The position numbers were made by a program, and so were the translations under genes. This document shows positions 1 through 8,151 of a stretch of DNA of 32,527 nucleotides, in pieces. The stretch's first letter is position 1; each line of letters begins with the position of its first letter. Below the pieces are notes generated by a model. The model made no database searches, was not told where the DNA came from, and saw only the letters and a list, made by a program, of their open reading frames with translations. This DNA is from JAKZSU01 sp047517485 (lineage in GTDB: Bacteria > Pseudomonadota > Alphaproteobacteria > UBA7887), in assembly GCA_047517485.1 (NCBI GenBank), contig JAKZSU010000095.1, positions 1 to 32,527 of the forward strand, given 5' to 3'.

Positions 1-91
1 AGTGCGCCAAATCATCCGCCGGGATCCAGTCCCGCAGATCGGGAGGAAGCAGAAACGCCTGGTCCCGATCACAGTCCACGAAGTTGCTCAT
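1..91 (-). CDS. IS1182-family transposase, N-terminal fragment (cut by window edge)
   Basis: The minus strand from the ATG at 91 reads MSNFVDCDRDQAFLLPPDLR followed by DWIPADDLAH and then leaves the window. This is the characteristic start of IS1182-type DDE transposases (the pattern is roughly F-x-x-x-DRD-x-x-x-LLPPxxxDWxPxDxLA-x-F). Only about 30 of the usual 400-500 residues are present, so the catalytic triad cannot be checked and I cannot say whether the gene is intact. The gene starts 44 bp beyond the end of holC and runs in the same direction, away from it. The assignment is by recognition of the N-terminal motif; another IS5/IS4-like family with the same N-terminal domain is the main alternative. 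Confidence 0.8.
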   Translation of the reverse strand, partial: MSNFVDCDRDQAFLLPPDLRDWIPADDLAH

Positions 92-134
92 CCTGCGATT
101 CTAAGGGAAATCCAACCCAAAGTCCGACAGACTG
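1..134 (-). mobile_element. End of an IS1182-like insertion sequence
   Basis: The 43 bp between the transposase ATG and the holC stop should contain the terminal inverted repeat and promoter of the element. Read on the minus strand, this stretch begins CAGTCTGTCGGACTTTGGG. It abuts a CTAG tetranucleotide at 135-138 that also supplies the holC stop codon. The exact boundary is inferred because the other end of the element lies outside the window. Confidence 0.6.
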
Positions 135-584
135 CTAGCCCTGTTTTTCCCAGCGGCCCTGGTCGGTCTGAGCCCAATAGGTCAAGTCGTAGCCCGCGTC
201 CTTGCGCGCCGTCCAGCGAGCGCGGGCGGCGGCCAGCGCATCCGCATCGTTACCGTCGAAAATATCGAGGCAGCGTTCGAAGTCCGCCACGTCGTCGGCA
301 TCGAGACCGTCGATAAGAATCAACACGCTGGCGGCGTTGGGATTGTCGGCTTCGATGGTCAGGTAGATCGGCTGGTCCGCGGCATCGCCGTCACCGGGCC
401 CGCCATGGACCAGAAAGCTCGCCGCATCATAGTTCCACAGCAACGTGTTCAGCGCTTCCAATCGCATCTTCGAGCCGCAGCGCACCACCGCGCGCATCCC
501 CGCGCCCGCGGCGCGCTCGAGCAACCGCGGCAAGGCGCGTTCGAGCGGCCATTGTTTGAGCTGATAGAAGCCGATTTCGGACAT
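135..584 (-). CDS. holC: DNA polymerase III chi subunit
   Basis: This 149-residue protein matches the size of the chi subunit, which binds psi and the single-stranded-DNA-binding protein and so ties the clamp-loader complex to SSB-coated lagging strand. The N-terminus (MSEIGFYQLKQWPLERALPR) and the C-terminal tryptophan-rich end (LTYWAQTDQGRWEKQG) are typical of alphaproteobacterial HolC, including the stretch that follows a predicted conserved WNYD-containing strand around residue 50. It begins 10 bp after the pepA stop, the usual pepA-holC operon. The stop codon is TAG within a CTAG at 135-138, directly beside the insertion sequence, so insertion may have happened at or next to the stop without damaging the protein. 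Confidence 0.9.
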   Translation of the reverse strand: MSEIGFYQLKQWPLERALPRLLERAAGAGMRAVVRCGSKMRLEALNTLLWNYDAASFLVHGGPGDGDAADQPIYLTIEADNPNAASVLILIDGLDADDVADFERCLDIFDGNDADALAAARARWTARKDAGYDLTYWAQTDQGRWEKQG

Positions 585-594
585 TTAGAGACCG

Positions 595-2094
595 TCATTC
601 CGCTTCGTAATGATCCTCGACCAGCTTGTTGAGCAGGCGCACGCCAAACGCGGTTCCGCCGCGCGGCACCAGGTCCGTGGCCTCCGACGACCAGGTCACC
701 CCGGCAATATCGAGATGCACCCACGGCACTTTGTTGACGAATCGCTCGAGAAACTTGGCCGCGGTCACGCTGCCGCCGCCACGCCCGCCAATATTCTTCA
801 TGTCGGCGATGTCCGAGCGGATCAGCTTGTCATAAGCGTCGTCCATCGGCATCGGCCAAACCGGCTCGGTCACCGCCTTGCCGGCATCGACCAATTGCTT
901 GGTCAGCGTATCGTCGTTGCTGAACAGGCCAGCCTGGTAGTTGCCGAGCGAAACAATGATCGCGCCGGTCAAAGTCGCGAGATCGATCATGAACCGCGGC
1001 TTGAAGCGTTTTTGGGTGTACCAAAGCGCATCCGCGAGTACCAGCCGCCCCTCGGCATCGGTATTGAGAACCTCGATGGTCTGACCCGACATCGAGGTCA
1101 CCACGTCGCCCGGCCGTTGCGCTGTCCCCGACGGCATGTTCTCGACCAGGCCGACGACGCCCACCACATTGACCTTGGCCTTGCGGCGCGCCAGCGCGCG
1201 CATCAGACCGACGACCACGCCCGAGCCGCCCATATCCCATTTCATGTCGCCCATGCCGGCGCTCGGCTTGATCGAAATACCGCCGGTATCGAAGGTCACG
1301 CCCTTGCCGACGAAGGCGATCGGTTTCTGTTCCGCCCGCTTCGGCGCGCCGTCCCAACGCATAATCACCACTTGCGCGTCATGCTGACTGCCCTCGGCGA
1401 CCCCGACCAGCGATCCCATCCCGAGCTTTTCGAGCCGCGTTTGCCCCAGCACCTCGACCTTGAGACCGTCCTTGGCGAGCTTGCGAATCTCCTTCGCATA
1501 GGAAATCGGATGTAGCACGTTGGCCGGCTCCGACACCAGATCGCGGGTGAGAAACACCCCATCCGCCAATGCCGCCAAGGGTTTATGAGCCGCGCGCGCT
1601 TTTGTTGGATCAGCGCACATCACCGTCAACCGCGCGAGACTCGGCTTTTCGTCCTTCTTCTGGGTTGTCCGATATTTGTCGAATCGATAGCTGCGCAACC
1701 GTGCGCCATAGCCGATCTGCGCGGCCGCCGTCGCCGCATCGAGCTTCGATCCGGCCGGAAGATCCGCCGCGATCGCCACCTTGCTTTGTCCCGACATCGC
1801 GAGTTGCGCCACCACCTTGCCGCCCAATTTCGCCGCCGCCAGGGCATCGATTTTCTTGATATCGCCGACGCCGATGACGACGATTCGCGACGCCGCGGCA
1901 CCGGCCGGCGCCATCACGGTGAGAATCTGCCCCGCCTTGCCGTCGAATTTCGAGTTCGCGATCGCCTTGCCCAGCGCGCCCTTGGTCGCGGTATCGATGC
2001 GTTTGGCGCTGCGTGACAGAACACTGCCCTGCGCCGCGGTGACCACCAACGGGGTGCTGGCGGCGAGCGAAATCTTGGTGAAGTTAACGTTCAT
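595..2094 (-). CDS. pepA: Leucyl aminopeptidase (cytosol aminopeptidase, M17)
   Basis: This 499-residue protein is an M17 dinuclear-metal aminopeptidase that removes N-terminal residues, preferentially leucine, from cytosolic peptides. The N-terminal macro-like domain spans about residues 1-170. The catalytic domain carries the metal and active-site residues in VGKGVTFDTGG (Lys264, Asp269), GGISIKPS (Lys276), MKWDMGG (Asp287) and the family signature NTDAEGRL (Asp346, Glu348, Arg350). All expected residues are present. The start ATG at 2094 is preceded by AGGAG on the coding strand (within CGCCGAGGAGTCCC). It is divergent from lptF and leads into holC. In enterobacteria PepA also acts as a DNA-binding protein in site-specific recombination and transcription; nothing here tests that role. 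Confidence 0.97.
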   Translation of the reverse strand: MNVNFTKISLAASTPLVVTAAQGSVLSRSAKRIDTATKGALGKAIANSKFDGKAGQILTVMAPAGAAASRIVVIGVGDIKKIDALAAAKLGGKVVAQLAMSGQSKVAIAADLPAGSKLDAATAAAQIGYGARLRSYRFDKYRTTQKKDEKPSLARLTVMCADPTKARAAHKPLAALADGVFLTRDLVSEPANVLHPISYAKEIRKLAKDGLKVEVLGQTRLEKLGMGSLVGVAEGSQHDAQVVIMRWDGAPKRAEQKPIAFVGKGVTFDTGGISIKPSAGMGDMKWDMGGSGVVVGLMRALARRKAKVNVVGVVGLVENMPSGTAQRPGDVVTSMSGQTIEVLNTDAEGRLVLADALWYTQKRFKPRFMIDLATLTGAIIVSLGNYQAGLFSNDDTLTKQLVDAGKAVTEPVWPMPMDDAYDKLIRSDIADMKNIGGRGGGSVTAAKFLERFVNKVPWVHLDIAGVTWSSEATDLVPRGGTAFGVRLLNKLVEDHYEAE

Positions 2095-2188
2095 GGGACT
2101 CCTCGGCGCGAATCGATGATGCGACGGACTGTTGGCGACTCTGTAAGGAAATCGCGCGGCGGCGACGTGGCCGACACTTTAGCGGTTG

Positions 2189-2216
2189 TTGCGGGCAAGG
2201 GAAGAAATTGTTTATT
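2189..2216 (+). promoter_or_regulatory. Candidate promoter for lptF
   Basis: In the 180-bp divergent region between pepA and lptF, TTGCGG (2189-2194) and TTTATT (2211-2216) are spaced by 16 bp and point towards lptF. The match to a sigma-70 consensus is only moderate (3/6 and 4/6), so this is a weak prediction. Confidence 0.3.
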
Positions 2217-2274
2217 CTCGGGCGTTGCCTCGTCGTTCGAATTGGGTCGCGCCGACGGCGGCAATGGGGGACGA

Positions 2275-3393
2275 ATGCACCGCCACTTTCGCTATATTTT
2301 CGGCCAACTGATCGGTCCGTTTTTGCTCGTCGTTTTCAGTTTGAGTGGGGTGGTCTGGCTCACCCAGTCGCTGCGCTTCATCGACCTCATCGTCAATAAG
2401 GGCCTGTCGATCAGCCTTTTCTTGACCTTGACCGTCCTACTCATTCCCTCGCTGCTCAGCATCATTCTGCCGATCGCGCTGTTTGCCGCGGTGGTCTACA
2501 CCTATCATCGGATGCTGAGCGAGTCCGAGATCGTCGTCTTGCGCGCGACCGGGCTGTCGAATTTGCGCCTGGCGGCGCCCGCGGTGTCCTTGGCGCTGGT
2601 GGTCACGGTCGCGGTGTTCTTGGTGAACCTCTATTTCATGCCGGTCGGATTCCGCCTGTTCAAGGACATGCAATACGAGATTCGACACTCGGTCGCCTCG
2701 GTAATGCTGCAGGAAGGGGTGTTCAACACCCCGATCGACGGCCTGACGATCTATGTCGGCGAGCGCGAATCGGGTGGCGAACTTACCGACATTCTGGTGC
2801 ATGACAGCCGCGATCCCGTGCAGCCCTCGACTTTGATGGCCGAGCGCGGGATGCTGGTGCGCACGCCGGACGGGCCGCGTTTCGTTTTGCTCAATGGCAG
2901 CCGGCAAACACTCGACGCCGAGGACGGCCATTTATCGATGCTTTATTTCGATTCCTACGCTTTCGACTTCGGCGCCGATTCGCAATTTTCCCCGGGCCGG
3001 TTTCGCGAGGCGAAAGAGCGCTTTCTGCACGAACTCATCTGGCCCGAAAGCGGGACCGAAGACAAACACCGGCGTGAGTTTCTCGCCGAGGCCCATCGTA
3101 GCGTGGTGAGCCCGTTCTTTGCCGTGATCATGGCCTTGATCGGCGTTGCCGCGCTGCTCACCGGCGAATTCAACCGGCGGGGTCAGGTGGTCAGAATTCT
3201 CGTCGGCATTACCGCCGCCGTGCTGTTTCAGGCGTTTTCTTTCGGCATCCTCAGTGTTCTGGTGCGCATGCCCTGGATTGCGCCGATCTATTATCTCGCG
3301 ACACTCGGTATCGGCATTTTTACCGTCTACATCTTGTCCGCCGACAACATTGGGCGGTTGTGGCCGCGCAATCGTCGATCGACGGCGCGCTGA
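2275..3393 (+). CDS. lptF: LPS export ABC transporter permease LptF
   Basis: LptF is one of two inner-membrane permease subunits of the LptB2FG transporter that extracts lipopolysaccharide and pushes it onto the LptA bridge. The protein is 372 residues from the ATG at 2275, which follows a GGGGG ribosome-binding stretch; an in-frame upstream start at 2116 would add a non-conserved 53-residue leader and is rejected. Membrane segments lie near residues 13-33, 55-85 and 98-118, followed by a periplasmic beta-jellyroll domain (about 125-260) and three C-terminal membrane segments (about 270-360). lptG follows after 3 bp. Confidence 0.95.
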   Translation: MHRHFRYIFGQLIGPFLLVVFSLSGVVWLTQSLRFIDLIVNKGLSISLFLTLTVLLIPSLLSIILPIALFAAVVYTYHRMLSESEIVVLRATGLSNLRLAAPAVSLALVVTVAVFLVNLYFMPVGFRLFKDMQYEIRHSVASVMLQEGVFNTPIDGLTIYVGERESGGELTDILVHDSRDPVQPSTLMAERGMLVRTPDGPRFVLLNGSRQTLDAEDGHLSMLYFDSYAFDFGADSQFSPGRFREAKERFLHELIWPESGTEDKHRREFLAEAHRSVVSPFFAVIMALIGVAALLTGEFNRRGQVVRILVGITAAVLFQAFSFGILSVLVRMPWIAPIYYLATLGIGIFTVYILSADNIGRLWPRNRRSTAR

Positions 3394-3396
3394 GCG

Positions 3397-4494
3397 ATGC
3401 GAATTTCCTCGACTTTGTCGCTTTATCTGGCGCGCCAATTGTTGATCGGTATTGCGGTGGCCTTCTTCACCCTGGCGTTTCTGATCTTTCTCATTGACCT
3501 CGTCGAGCTCGGTCGGCGAGCCGCGGGTCGCGACGGCGTAACCCTCGGCGTCACCATTCGCATGGCGCTGCTGCATTTGCCGTATCTCGCGCAACGCGTG
3601 GTGCCGTACGCGATCATGCTCGGATCGATGTTGTCGCTGGCGCATGTCAGCCGCAACGGCGAACTGATTGTCTCGTGGGCGTCGGGAATATCGACCTGGC
3701 AAGTGCTGCTGCCCAGCGTCGCGGTCGCCTTGCTGATCGGCACCGTGGTGATGACCGCGTTCAATCCCTTTGCCGCCGCGCTTCTCAGTCGATTTGAGCT
3801 GCTCGACGGCAAGTATCTGCGCGACCATGTAGCCAACCTCGCGGTCTCGAGTTCGGGTGGTCTTTGGCTGCGCCAAGCCGACGGTCTCGGCGAATCGGTT
3901 ATCCATGCGCAGCGAATCGAGCCGCCGAATTTGGTGCTCAAAGAGGTCATTATCTTCCGTTACGAGGCCGATAACCGCTTTTTCGAACGTATCGACGCGG
4001 CCACCGCGACCTTGCATGACGGCTACTGGCACCTGTCCGATGCGCTGATCACGGCGCCCGAGAAAATCGCCGAGCGGCGGCCCTCGTATCGCTTCGACAC
4101 CGAGCTTACGGTGAGCCGCATTCAAGAGAGCTTCGCGTCCCCGGAAACCCTGTCTTTCTGGGAAATTCCGGCGTTTGTCGCGATGCTCGAGAGGGCCGGA
4201 TTTTCGGCTCTGAAACACCGCGTTCACTGGCACAAAGTGCTGGCGAGTCCGCTGCTGTTCGCCGGCATGGTTCTGATCGGCGCGGTGTTCTCGCTGCGCA
4301 TGTCGCGGTTCGGCAGCACCGGACTTTTGATCGGCGCGGGGGTGCTCGCGGGCTTCGCCCTTTACATCGCCTCCGACATCGTGCTCGCCTTCGGCCTGTC
4401 GGGACGAATTCCGGCCGCCATGTCGGCGTGGATTCCGGCAATCGTGTCCGTTCTCATCGGTTCCGGAATGATGCTTTATACGAGGAACGCGTAA
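3397..4494 (+). CDS. lptG: LPS export ABC transporter permease LptG
   Basis: LptG is the partner permease of LptF in the LptB2FG transporter. The 365-residue protein has the family layout: an N-terminal membrane segment (LLIGIAVAFFTLAFLIFLID), further membrane segments near residues 60-120, a periplasmic jellyroll domain from about 130 to 265, and C-terminal membrane segments from about 280 to 360. The sequence ISTWQVLLPSVAVALL and the SPLLFAGMVLIGAVFSLR region match the YjgP/YjgQ family. The ATG is 3 bp after the lptF stop, and lptD begins 6 bp after the lptG stop, so the three genes are probably co-transcribed and translationally coupled. Confidence 0.95.
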   Translation: MRISSTLSLYLARQLLIGIAVAFFTLAFLIFLIDLVELGRRAAGRDGVTLGVTIRMALLHLPYLAQRVVPYAIMLGSMLSLAHVSRNGELIVSWASGISTWQVLLPSVAVALLIGTVVMTAFNPFAAALLSRFELLDGKYLRDHVANLAVSSSGGLWLRQADGLGESVIHAQRIEPPNLVLKEVIIFRYEADNRFFERIDAATATLHDGYWHLSDALITAPEKIAERRPSYRFDTELTVSRIQESFASPETLSFWEIPAFVAMLERAGFSALKHRVHWHKVLASPLLFAGMVLIGAVFSLRMSRFGSTGLLIGAGVLAGFALYIASDIVLAFGLSGRIPAAMSAWIPAIVSVLIGSGMMLYTRNA

Positions 4495-4500
4495 CCTCCG

Positions 4501-6681
4501 ATGATCGGATCCGTCAGGCCACTCCGCCGCGTCCTCGCGGTCGCCTCGGTCCTCACCTGGCCCCTCGTGGCGCTTGCGCTCGCGTCGCTGCATGGCGGTG
4601 TGGCATTGGCTCAGGACGGCGCCGACGGCAATATCCTCATGCTCGCCGACGAAGTCACCTATGACGACCAACTCGGTCTCGTCACCGCCCGCGGCTCGGT
4701 CGAGTTGGCGCGCGGCGAACGCGTCCTTCGCGCCGATACGCTGTCCTACAACATGCGCAGCGATATGGTCACCGCATCGGGCAATGTCGCTGTCATCGAG
4801 CCCTCGGGCGATGTCATCTTCGCCGACTACATAGGATTGACCGGTGACCTCAAAAGCGGGGCGATTACCGGGCTCGGCATTCTGCTGACCGACGGCTCGC
4901 GGATGGCGGCGGCGGGTGGGCGCAAGATGGCGGACGGTCGCACCGACATGCGCAAGGTGGTCTACAGCCCGTGTAACCTATGCGACGAGCACCCCGACGA
5001 AGCGCCGCTATGGCAAATCAAAGCGTACCGCGTGGTGCACAATGCCGAGCTGAAAACAATTTTCTACAACGATGCGATATTGGAGCTGTTCGGCGTCCCG
5101 GTCTTCTACTTCCCGTTCTTTAGTCACCCGGACCCGTCGGTACGGCGCAAATCGGGCTTCCTGCCGCCGAGTTTCGGCCGTAATTCCAGCCTCGGCGCGA
5201 TGTACCAGCAGCCCTATTACTTCAACATCTCGCCGCACACCGATGCCACCCTCGCGCCGATTATGACCACCGACGAGGGACCGGTGCTGGTCGGCGAATT
5301 CCGCCAGGCCACCGAGACTGGATATTACACCCTCAACGGCAGCATCACCCGCGGCGACCGCTTGCCCGAGGACGACCGGCTGACCGAACGCACACGCGGC
5401 CATATCAACGCCGTCGGCGAGTTCGCGCTCAATCCCTATTGGGATTACGGCTTCGCCATCGAGCGCGCCACCGACCAGACCTATCTCGGCCGTTACGGCT
5501 TCGGCCGCGGGCTCACGTCGCTGACCCAGAACGTCTATATGCGCGGTATTCGCGAAAACGAATATGTTAATTTAGACGCCTATTATTTCCAATCCCTCGA
5601 CGCCAGTGTGCGCGAGAATTCGGTGCCGATCATCCTCCCCCTTATCGACTACGGGTGGCGGGGAGACCCCGGATACGCCGGCGGCATCATGAGCCTTAAC
5701 GCCAACGGCCGTATCATGGAGCGGCCCAAAGGCGCCGACAGCCAGCGGCTCTCGATTACGGCGGCTTGGCAGCGACCGAATATCGGTTCGTGGGGCGACG
5801 TCTCGTTGTTCAAGGTGTCGCTGCGCGCCGACGGCTACCACGTCAACGATGTTCCGAATCCGCAAAACCCGAACGCGGTGTTCGAGGGCTTTACCGGACG
5901 CGTCGTGCCGCAAGTCGAATATTTTTGGCGCCTGCCGCTGGTGCGGTCGGATGACGGCAGCCGCCAGGTCGTCGAACCCATCGTGCAAGCGATCGCGGCG
6001 CCCAACGGCGGCAATCCGATCGAGGTGCCCAACGAAGACAGCCTGTCGTTCGAGTTTGACGATACCACCTTGCTCAATGCGAATCGCTTCCCCGGCCTCG
6101 ATCGCGTCGAAGGCGGAATGCGGGTGAATTACGCGCTCAGGATCGCCGACTACCGCGCCCTGAGCGGCCGGTCCGAGCTACTTTTCGGTCAGACCTATCG
6201 CGTTCAGGATGATGACACTTTCGAGGACGGCACCGGATTGGCGGGGCATCGCTCGGATTATGTCGGACGGCTCACGGTCGCCCCGTCAAGCTATTTCAAT
6301 TTAGGTCTGCGCTTCCGCCTCGACCATTCCAATTTTGCCGTCAGGCGCTTGTCGATGAGCACCGGCGCCGGCCCCGATTGGTTGCGCGGCAGCGTATCGT
6401 ACACCTCGCTGAGCGACACGCCGACGGCGGGCGTGCCGAGCACTGTGGAGCAGATCTACCTCGCCGGTGTCTACAAATTCGCCGACTATTGGAAGGTGTC
6501 GGGCTATCATCAACGCGACCTCGGCGAGCCCGGCGGCAGCCTGCTAACCGGCTTCGGCGTGTCTTATGAAGACGAATGCATTTTGTTTACCGTCGGCGCC
6601 CAGCGCAATTTCACCAGCGACCGCGACATCGAGGATTCGACCAACTTCTCGGTCCAGGTCCGCCTGCGCAATCTCGGCTGA
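4501..6681 (+). CDS. lptD: LPS-assembly outer membrane protein LptD
   Basis: LptD is the outer-membrane beta-barrel that, with LptE, inserts lipopolysaccharide into the outer leaflet. The 726-residue protein has a signal peptide with likely cleavage after ALA37 (VALA|QDG), an N-terminal LptA-like jellyroll (about 45-155), the conserved stretch around AILELFGVPVFYFPFFSHPD, and a long C-terminal barrel ending in alternating hydrophobic residues (SVQVRLRNLG). Cys158 and Cys161 (PCNLC) and Cys693 (DECILF) are the cysteines expected for the disulfides seen in this family. It is the third gene of lptF-lptG-lptD. The stop at 6681 faces the stop of the next gene across only 3 bp, leaving no room for a separate terminator. 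Confidence 0.96.
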   Translation: MIGSVRPLRRVLAVASVLTWPLVALALASLHGGVALAQDGADGNILMLADEVTYDDQLGLVTARGSVELARGERVLRADTLSYNMRSDMVTASGNVAVIEPSGDVIFADYIGLTGDLKSGAITGLGILLTDGSRMAAAGGRKMADGRTDMRKVVYSPCNLCDEHPDEAPLWQIKAYRVVHNAELKTIFYNDAILELFGVPVFYFPFFSHPDPSVRRKSGFLPPSFGRNSSLGAMYQQPYYFNISPHTDATLAPIMTTDEGPVLVGEFRQATETGYYTLNGSITRGDRLPEDDRLTERTRGHINAVGEFALNPYWDYGFAIERATDQTYLGRYGFGRGLTSLTQNVYMRGIRENEYVNLDAYYFQSLDASVRENSVPIILPLIDYGWRGDPGYAGGIMSLNANGRIMERPKGADSQRLSITAAWQRPNIGSWGDVSLFKVSLRADGYHVNDVPNPQNPNAVFEGFTGRVVPQVEYFWRLPLVRSDDGSRQVVEPIVQAIAAPNGGNPIEVPNEDSLSFEFDDTTLLNANRFPGLDRVEGGMRVNYALRIADYRALSGRSELLFGQTYRVQDDDTFEDGTGLAGHRSDYVGRLTVAPSSYFNLGLRFRLDHSNFAVRRLSMSTGAGPDWLRGSVSYTSLSDTPTAGVPSTVEQIYLAGVYKFADYWKVSGYHQRDLGEPGGSLLTGFGVSYEDECILFTVGAQRNFTSDRDIEDSTNFSVQVRLRNLG

Positions 6682-6684
6682 TCA

Positions 6685-7488
6685 TTATCTCGCGGTGAGG
6701 CCGCCATCGAGCACCAGCTCGGCGCCGGTCATCAACGACGAGGCCTCGGACGCGAGAAATAGCACCCCCGTGGCGATTTCCTCGGCGCGCCCCTTGCGGC
6801 CGATTGGCTGCAGGTGGCTGAGCGCCTCCCAGGCTTCGTCGTAATCGGAATTATTGTTTATTTTCATCATCTTCTGCGCCACTTGTTGCATCATGTCGGT
6901 TTCGATAATACCCGGGTGCACCGAGTTCACCCGGATATTGTAGCCAAGCTGGGCGCATTCGAGGGCGGCTGACTTGGTGAACAGGCGCACCCCGCATTTC
7001 GACATGCTGTACGCCGCGCTCATCGGCGAGCCGATAAGCCCGGCGACCGACGAGAGATTGATGATCGAGCCGCTCGGGCCGCCCGTCTCGCAGCTCGCCT
7101 TGATCGCCCGCATACCGTGCTTGGTGCCGAGAAAGACGCCTTCGAGATTGACCGAAGACAGCCACCGCCATTCCTCGATCGTCATATCCTCGATGCCGCG
7201 CTCGAGAAACACGCCGGCGTTGTTGACCAGGACGTGAAGCCCACCGTGGCGCGCGACGGTGTCGTCGACCACGCGCGCCCAATCGGCCTCCTGGGTCACG
7301 TCATGGGCCATGAACGACGCCTCGCCACCACTGGCACGGATCGCGTCAGCCGTGGCTTCGCCCTCCGCCGTCAGCCGATCGGTAATCACCACCACCGCGC
7401 CGGCGCCGGCCAACGCCTTGGCGATCTCGGCACCGATCCCACGCGCCGCGCCGGACACGATCGCCGCCCGCCCAGCCAAATCCACCAT
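6685..7488 (-). CDS. SDR family NAD(P)-dependent oxidoreductase
   Basis: This 267-residue short-chain dehydrogenase/reductase has a complete classical set: nucleotide-binding SGAARGIG at the N-terminus, NNAG (89-92), and the catalytic Ser147, Tyr160 and Lys164 (SSVAG, YSMSK). Asp37 at the end of the second strand (VVITDR) favours NAD(H) over NADP(H), an inference from the fold. The start chosen is the ATG at 7488, which follows GGGGTCGG; a longer reading from 7536 adds 16 poor residues. Similar sequences include 3-alpha/3-beta-hydroxysteroid and cyclopentanol dehydrogenases, but the substrate cannot be read from sequence. The gene lies convergent to lptD and divergent from the cupin gene, an accessory pair within an otherwise conserved cluster. 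Confidence 0.88.
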   Translation of the reverse strand: MVDLAGRAAIVSGAARGIGAEIAKALAGAGAVVVITDRLTAEGEATADAIRASGGEASFMAHDVTQEADWARVVDDTVARHGGLHVLVNNAGVFLERGIEDMTIEEWRWLSSVNLEGVFLGTKHGMRAIKASCETGGPSGSIINLSSVAGLIGSPMSAAYSMSKCGVRLFTKSAALECAQLGYNIRVNSVHPGIIETDMMQQVAQKMMKINNNSDYDEAWEALSHLQPIGRKGRAEEIATGVLFLASEASSLMTGAELVLDGGLTAR

Positions 7489-7577
7489 TTTGCCGACCCC
7501 CCTCGTCTTTTTCCCGTTCTTGGGCGAATATACCATGCGGTCGAAATGTGCTTTAATACCCAGGAGAAGGACGGAAA

Positions 7578-8081
7578 ATGAGCGAGAAAGAGCGCGGCGC
7601 CGTCGTCGTCAAACAACCCGACGAAGGCGAAAGTTTTTGGCAGCCGGTGCCAGCGAACGGCTACGCCGAGGTGCGCGTGTCGCCGCGCGACTCAACCAAG
7701 ATCGCGGGGTTCTCGTCGGGCATCCAGGTTATCGCGCCGGGCTGTCACGTCCGCGAGCATCAGCATGGCGGCGAACAGGAACTGCTGTTCTTTTTCGAGG
7801 GCACCGGCAGGGCGGTGGTCAACGGCGAGGAACATCCGATCGTTGCGGGGACGACGATCTATGTCGGGGCCTGGAACACCCACACCTTCATCAACGACGG
7901 CGAGACCGATCTGAAAATGATGTGGGTCCTCATGCCCGGCGGATTGGAGGATTTTTTCCAAGCGATCGGCCGGCCACGCGAGCGCGGCGAGGACGCCCCG
8001 CCGCCGTTTCCGCGCCCCGATAACGTCACCGAGATCGAGGCCAAGACGGTATTCGCCGCGCTCGACGACGGCGCGGCCTAA
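7578..8081 (+). CDS. Cupin domain-containing protein
   Basis: This 167-residue protein is a single-domain cupin with a likely metal site. Motif 1 is complete (G55, His61, His63, Glu68, G75, matching G-x5-HxH-x4-E-x6-G). Motif 2 (VAGTTIYVGAWNTHTFIN) supplies His102, although the usual proline is replaced. A good ribosome-binding site (GGAGAAGGA) precedes the ATG. The C-terminal 40 residues are proline- and charge-rich and not part of the fold. Cupins of this type include dioxygenases, isomerases and small-molecule binding proteins, so no reaction can be assigned. It is transcribed away from the SDR gene and towards surA, which starts 70 bp downstream, so it could share a transcript with surA. 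Confidence 0.85.
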   Translation: MSEKERGAVVVKQPDEGESFWQPVPANGYAEVRVSPRDSTKIAGFSSGIQVIAPGCHVREHQHGGEQELLFFFEGTGRAVVNGEEHPIVAGTTIYVGAWNTHTFINDGETDLKMMWVLMPGGLEDFFQAIGRPRERGEDAPPPFPRPDNVTEIEAKTVFAALDDGAA

Positions 8082-8151
8082 TCTTCGCCAGCGGTTGCGG
8101 GCGGATCGTCGAACTCCTATGTTCGAGGTTTGTGGCTCAAGGATATCCGGC

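Noticed and set aside
2932..4671. A 579-codon open reading frame on the minus strand
   Set aside because: It is antisense to lptF and lptG, which have clear homology, and its low-complexity Arg/His/Gln/Glu composition is typical of GC-rich antisense frames.
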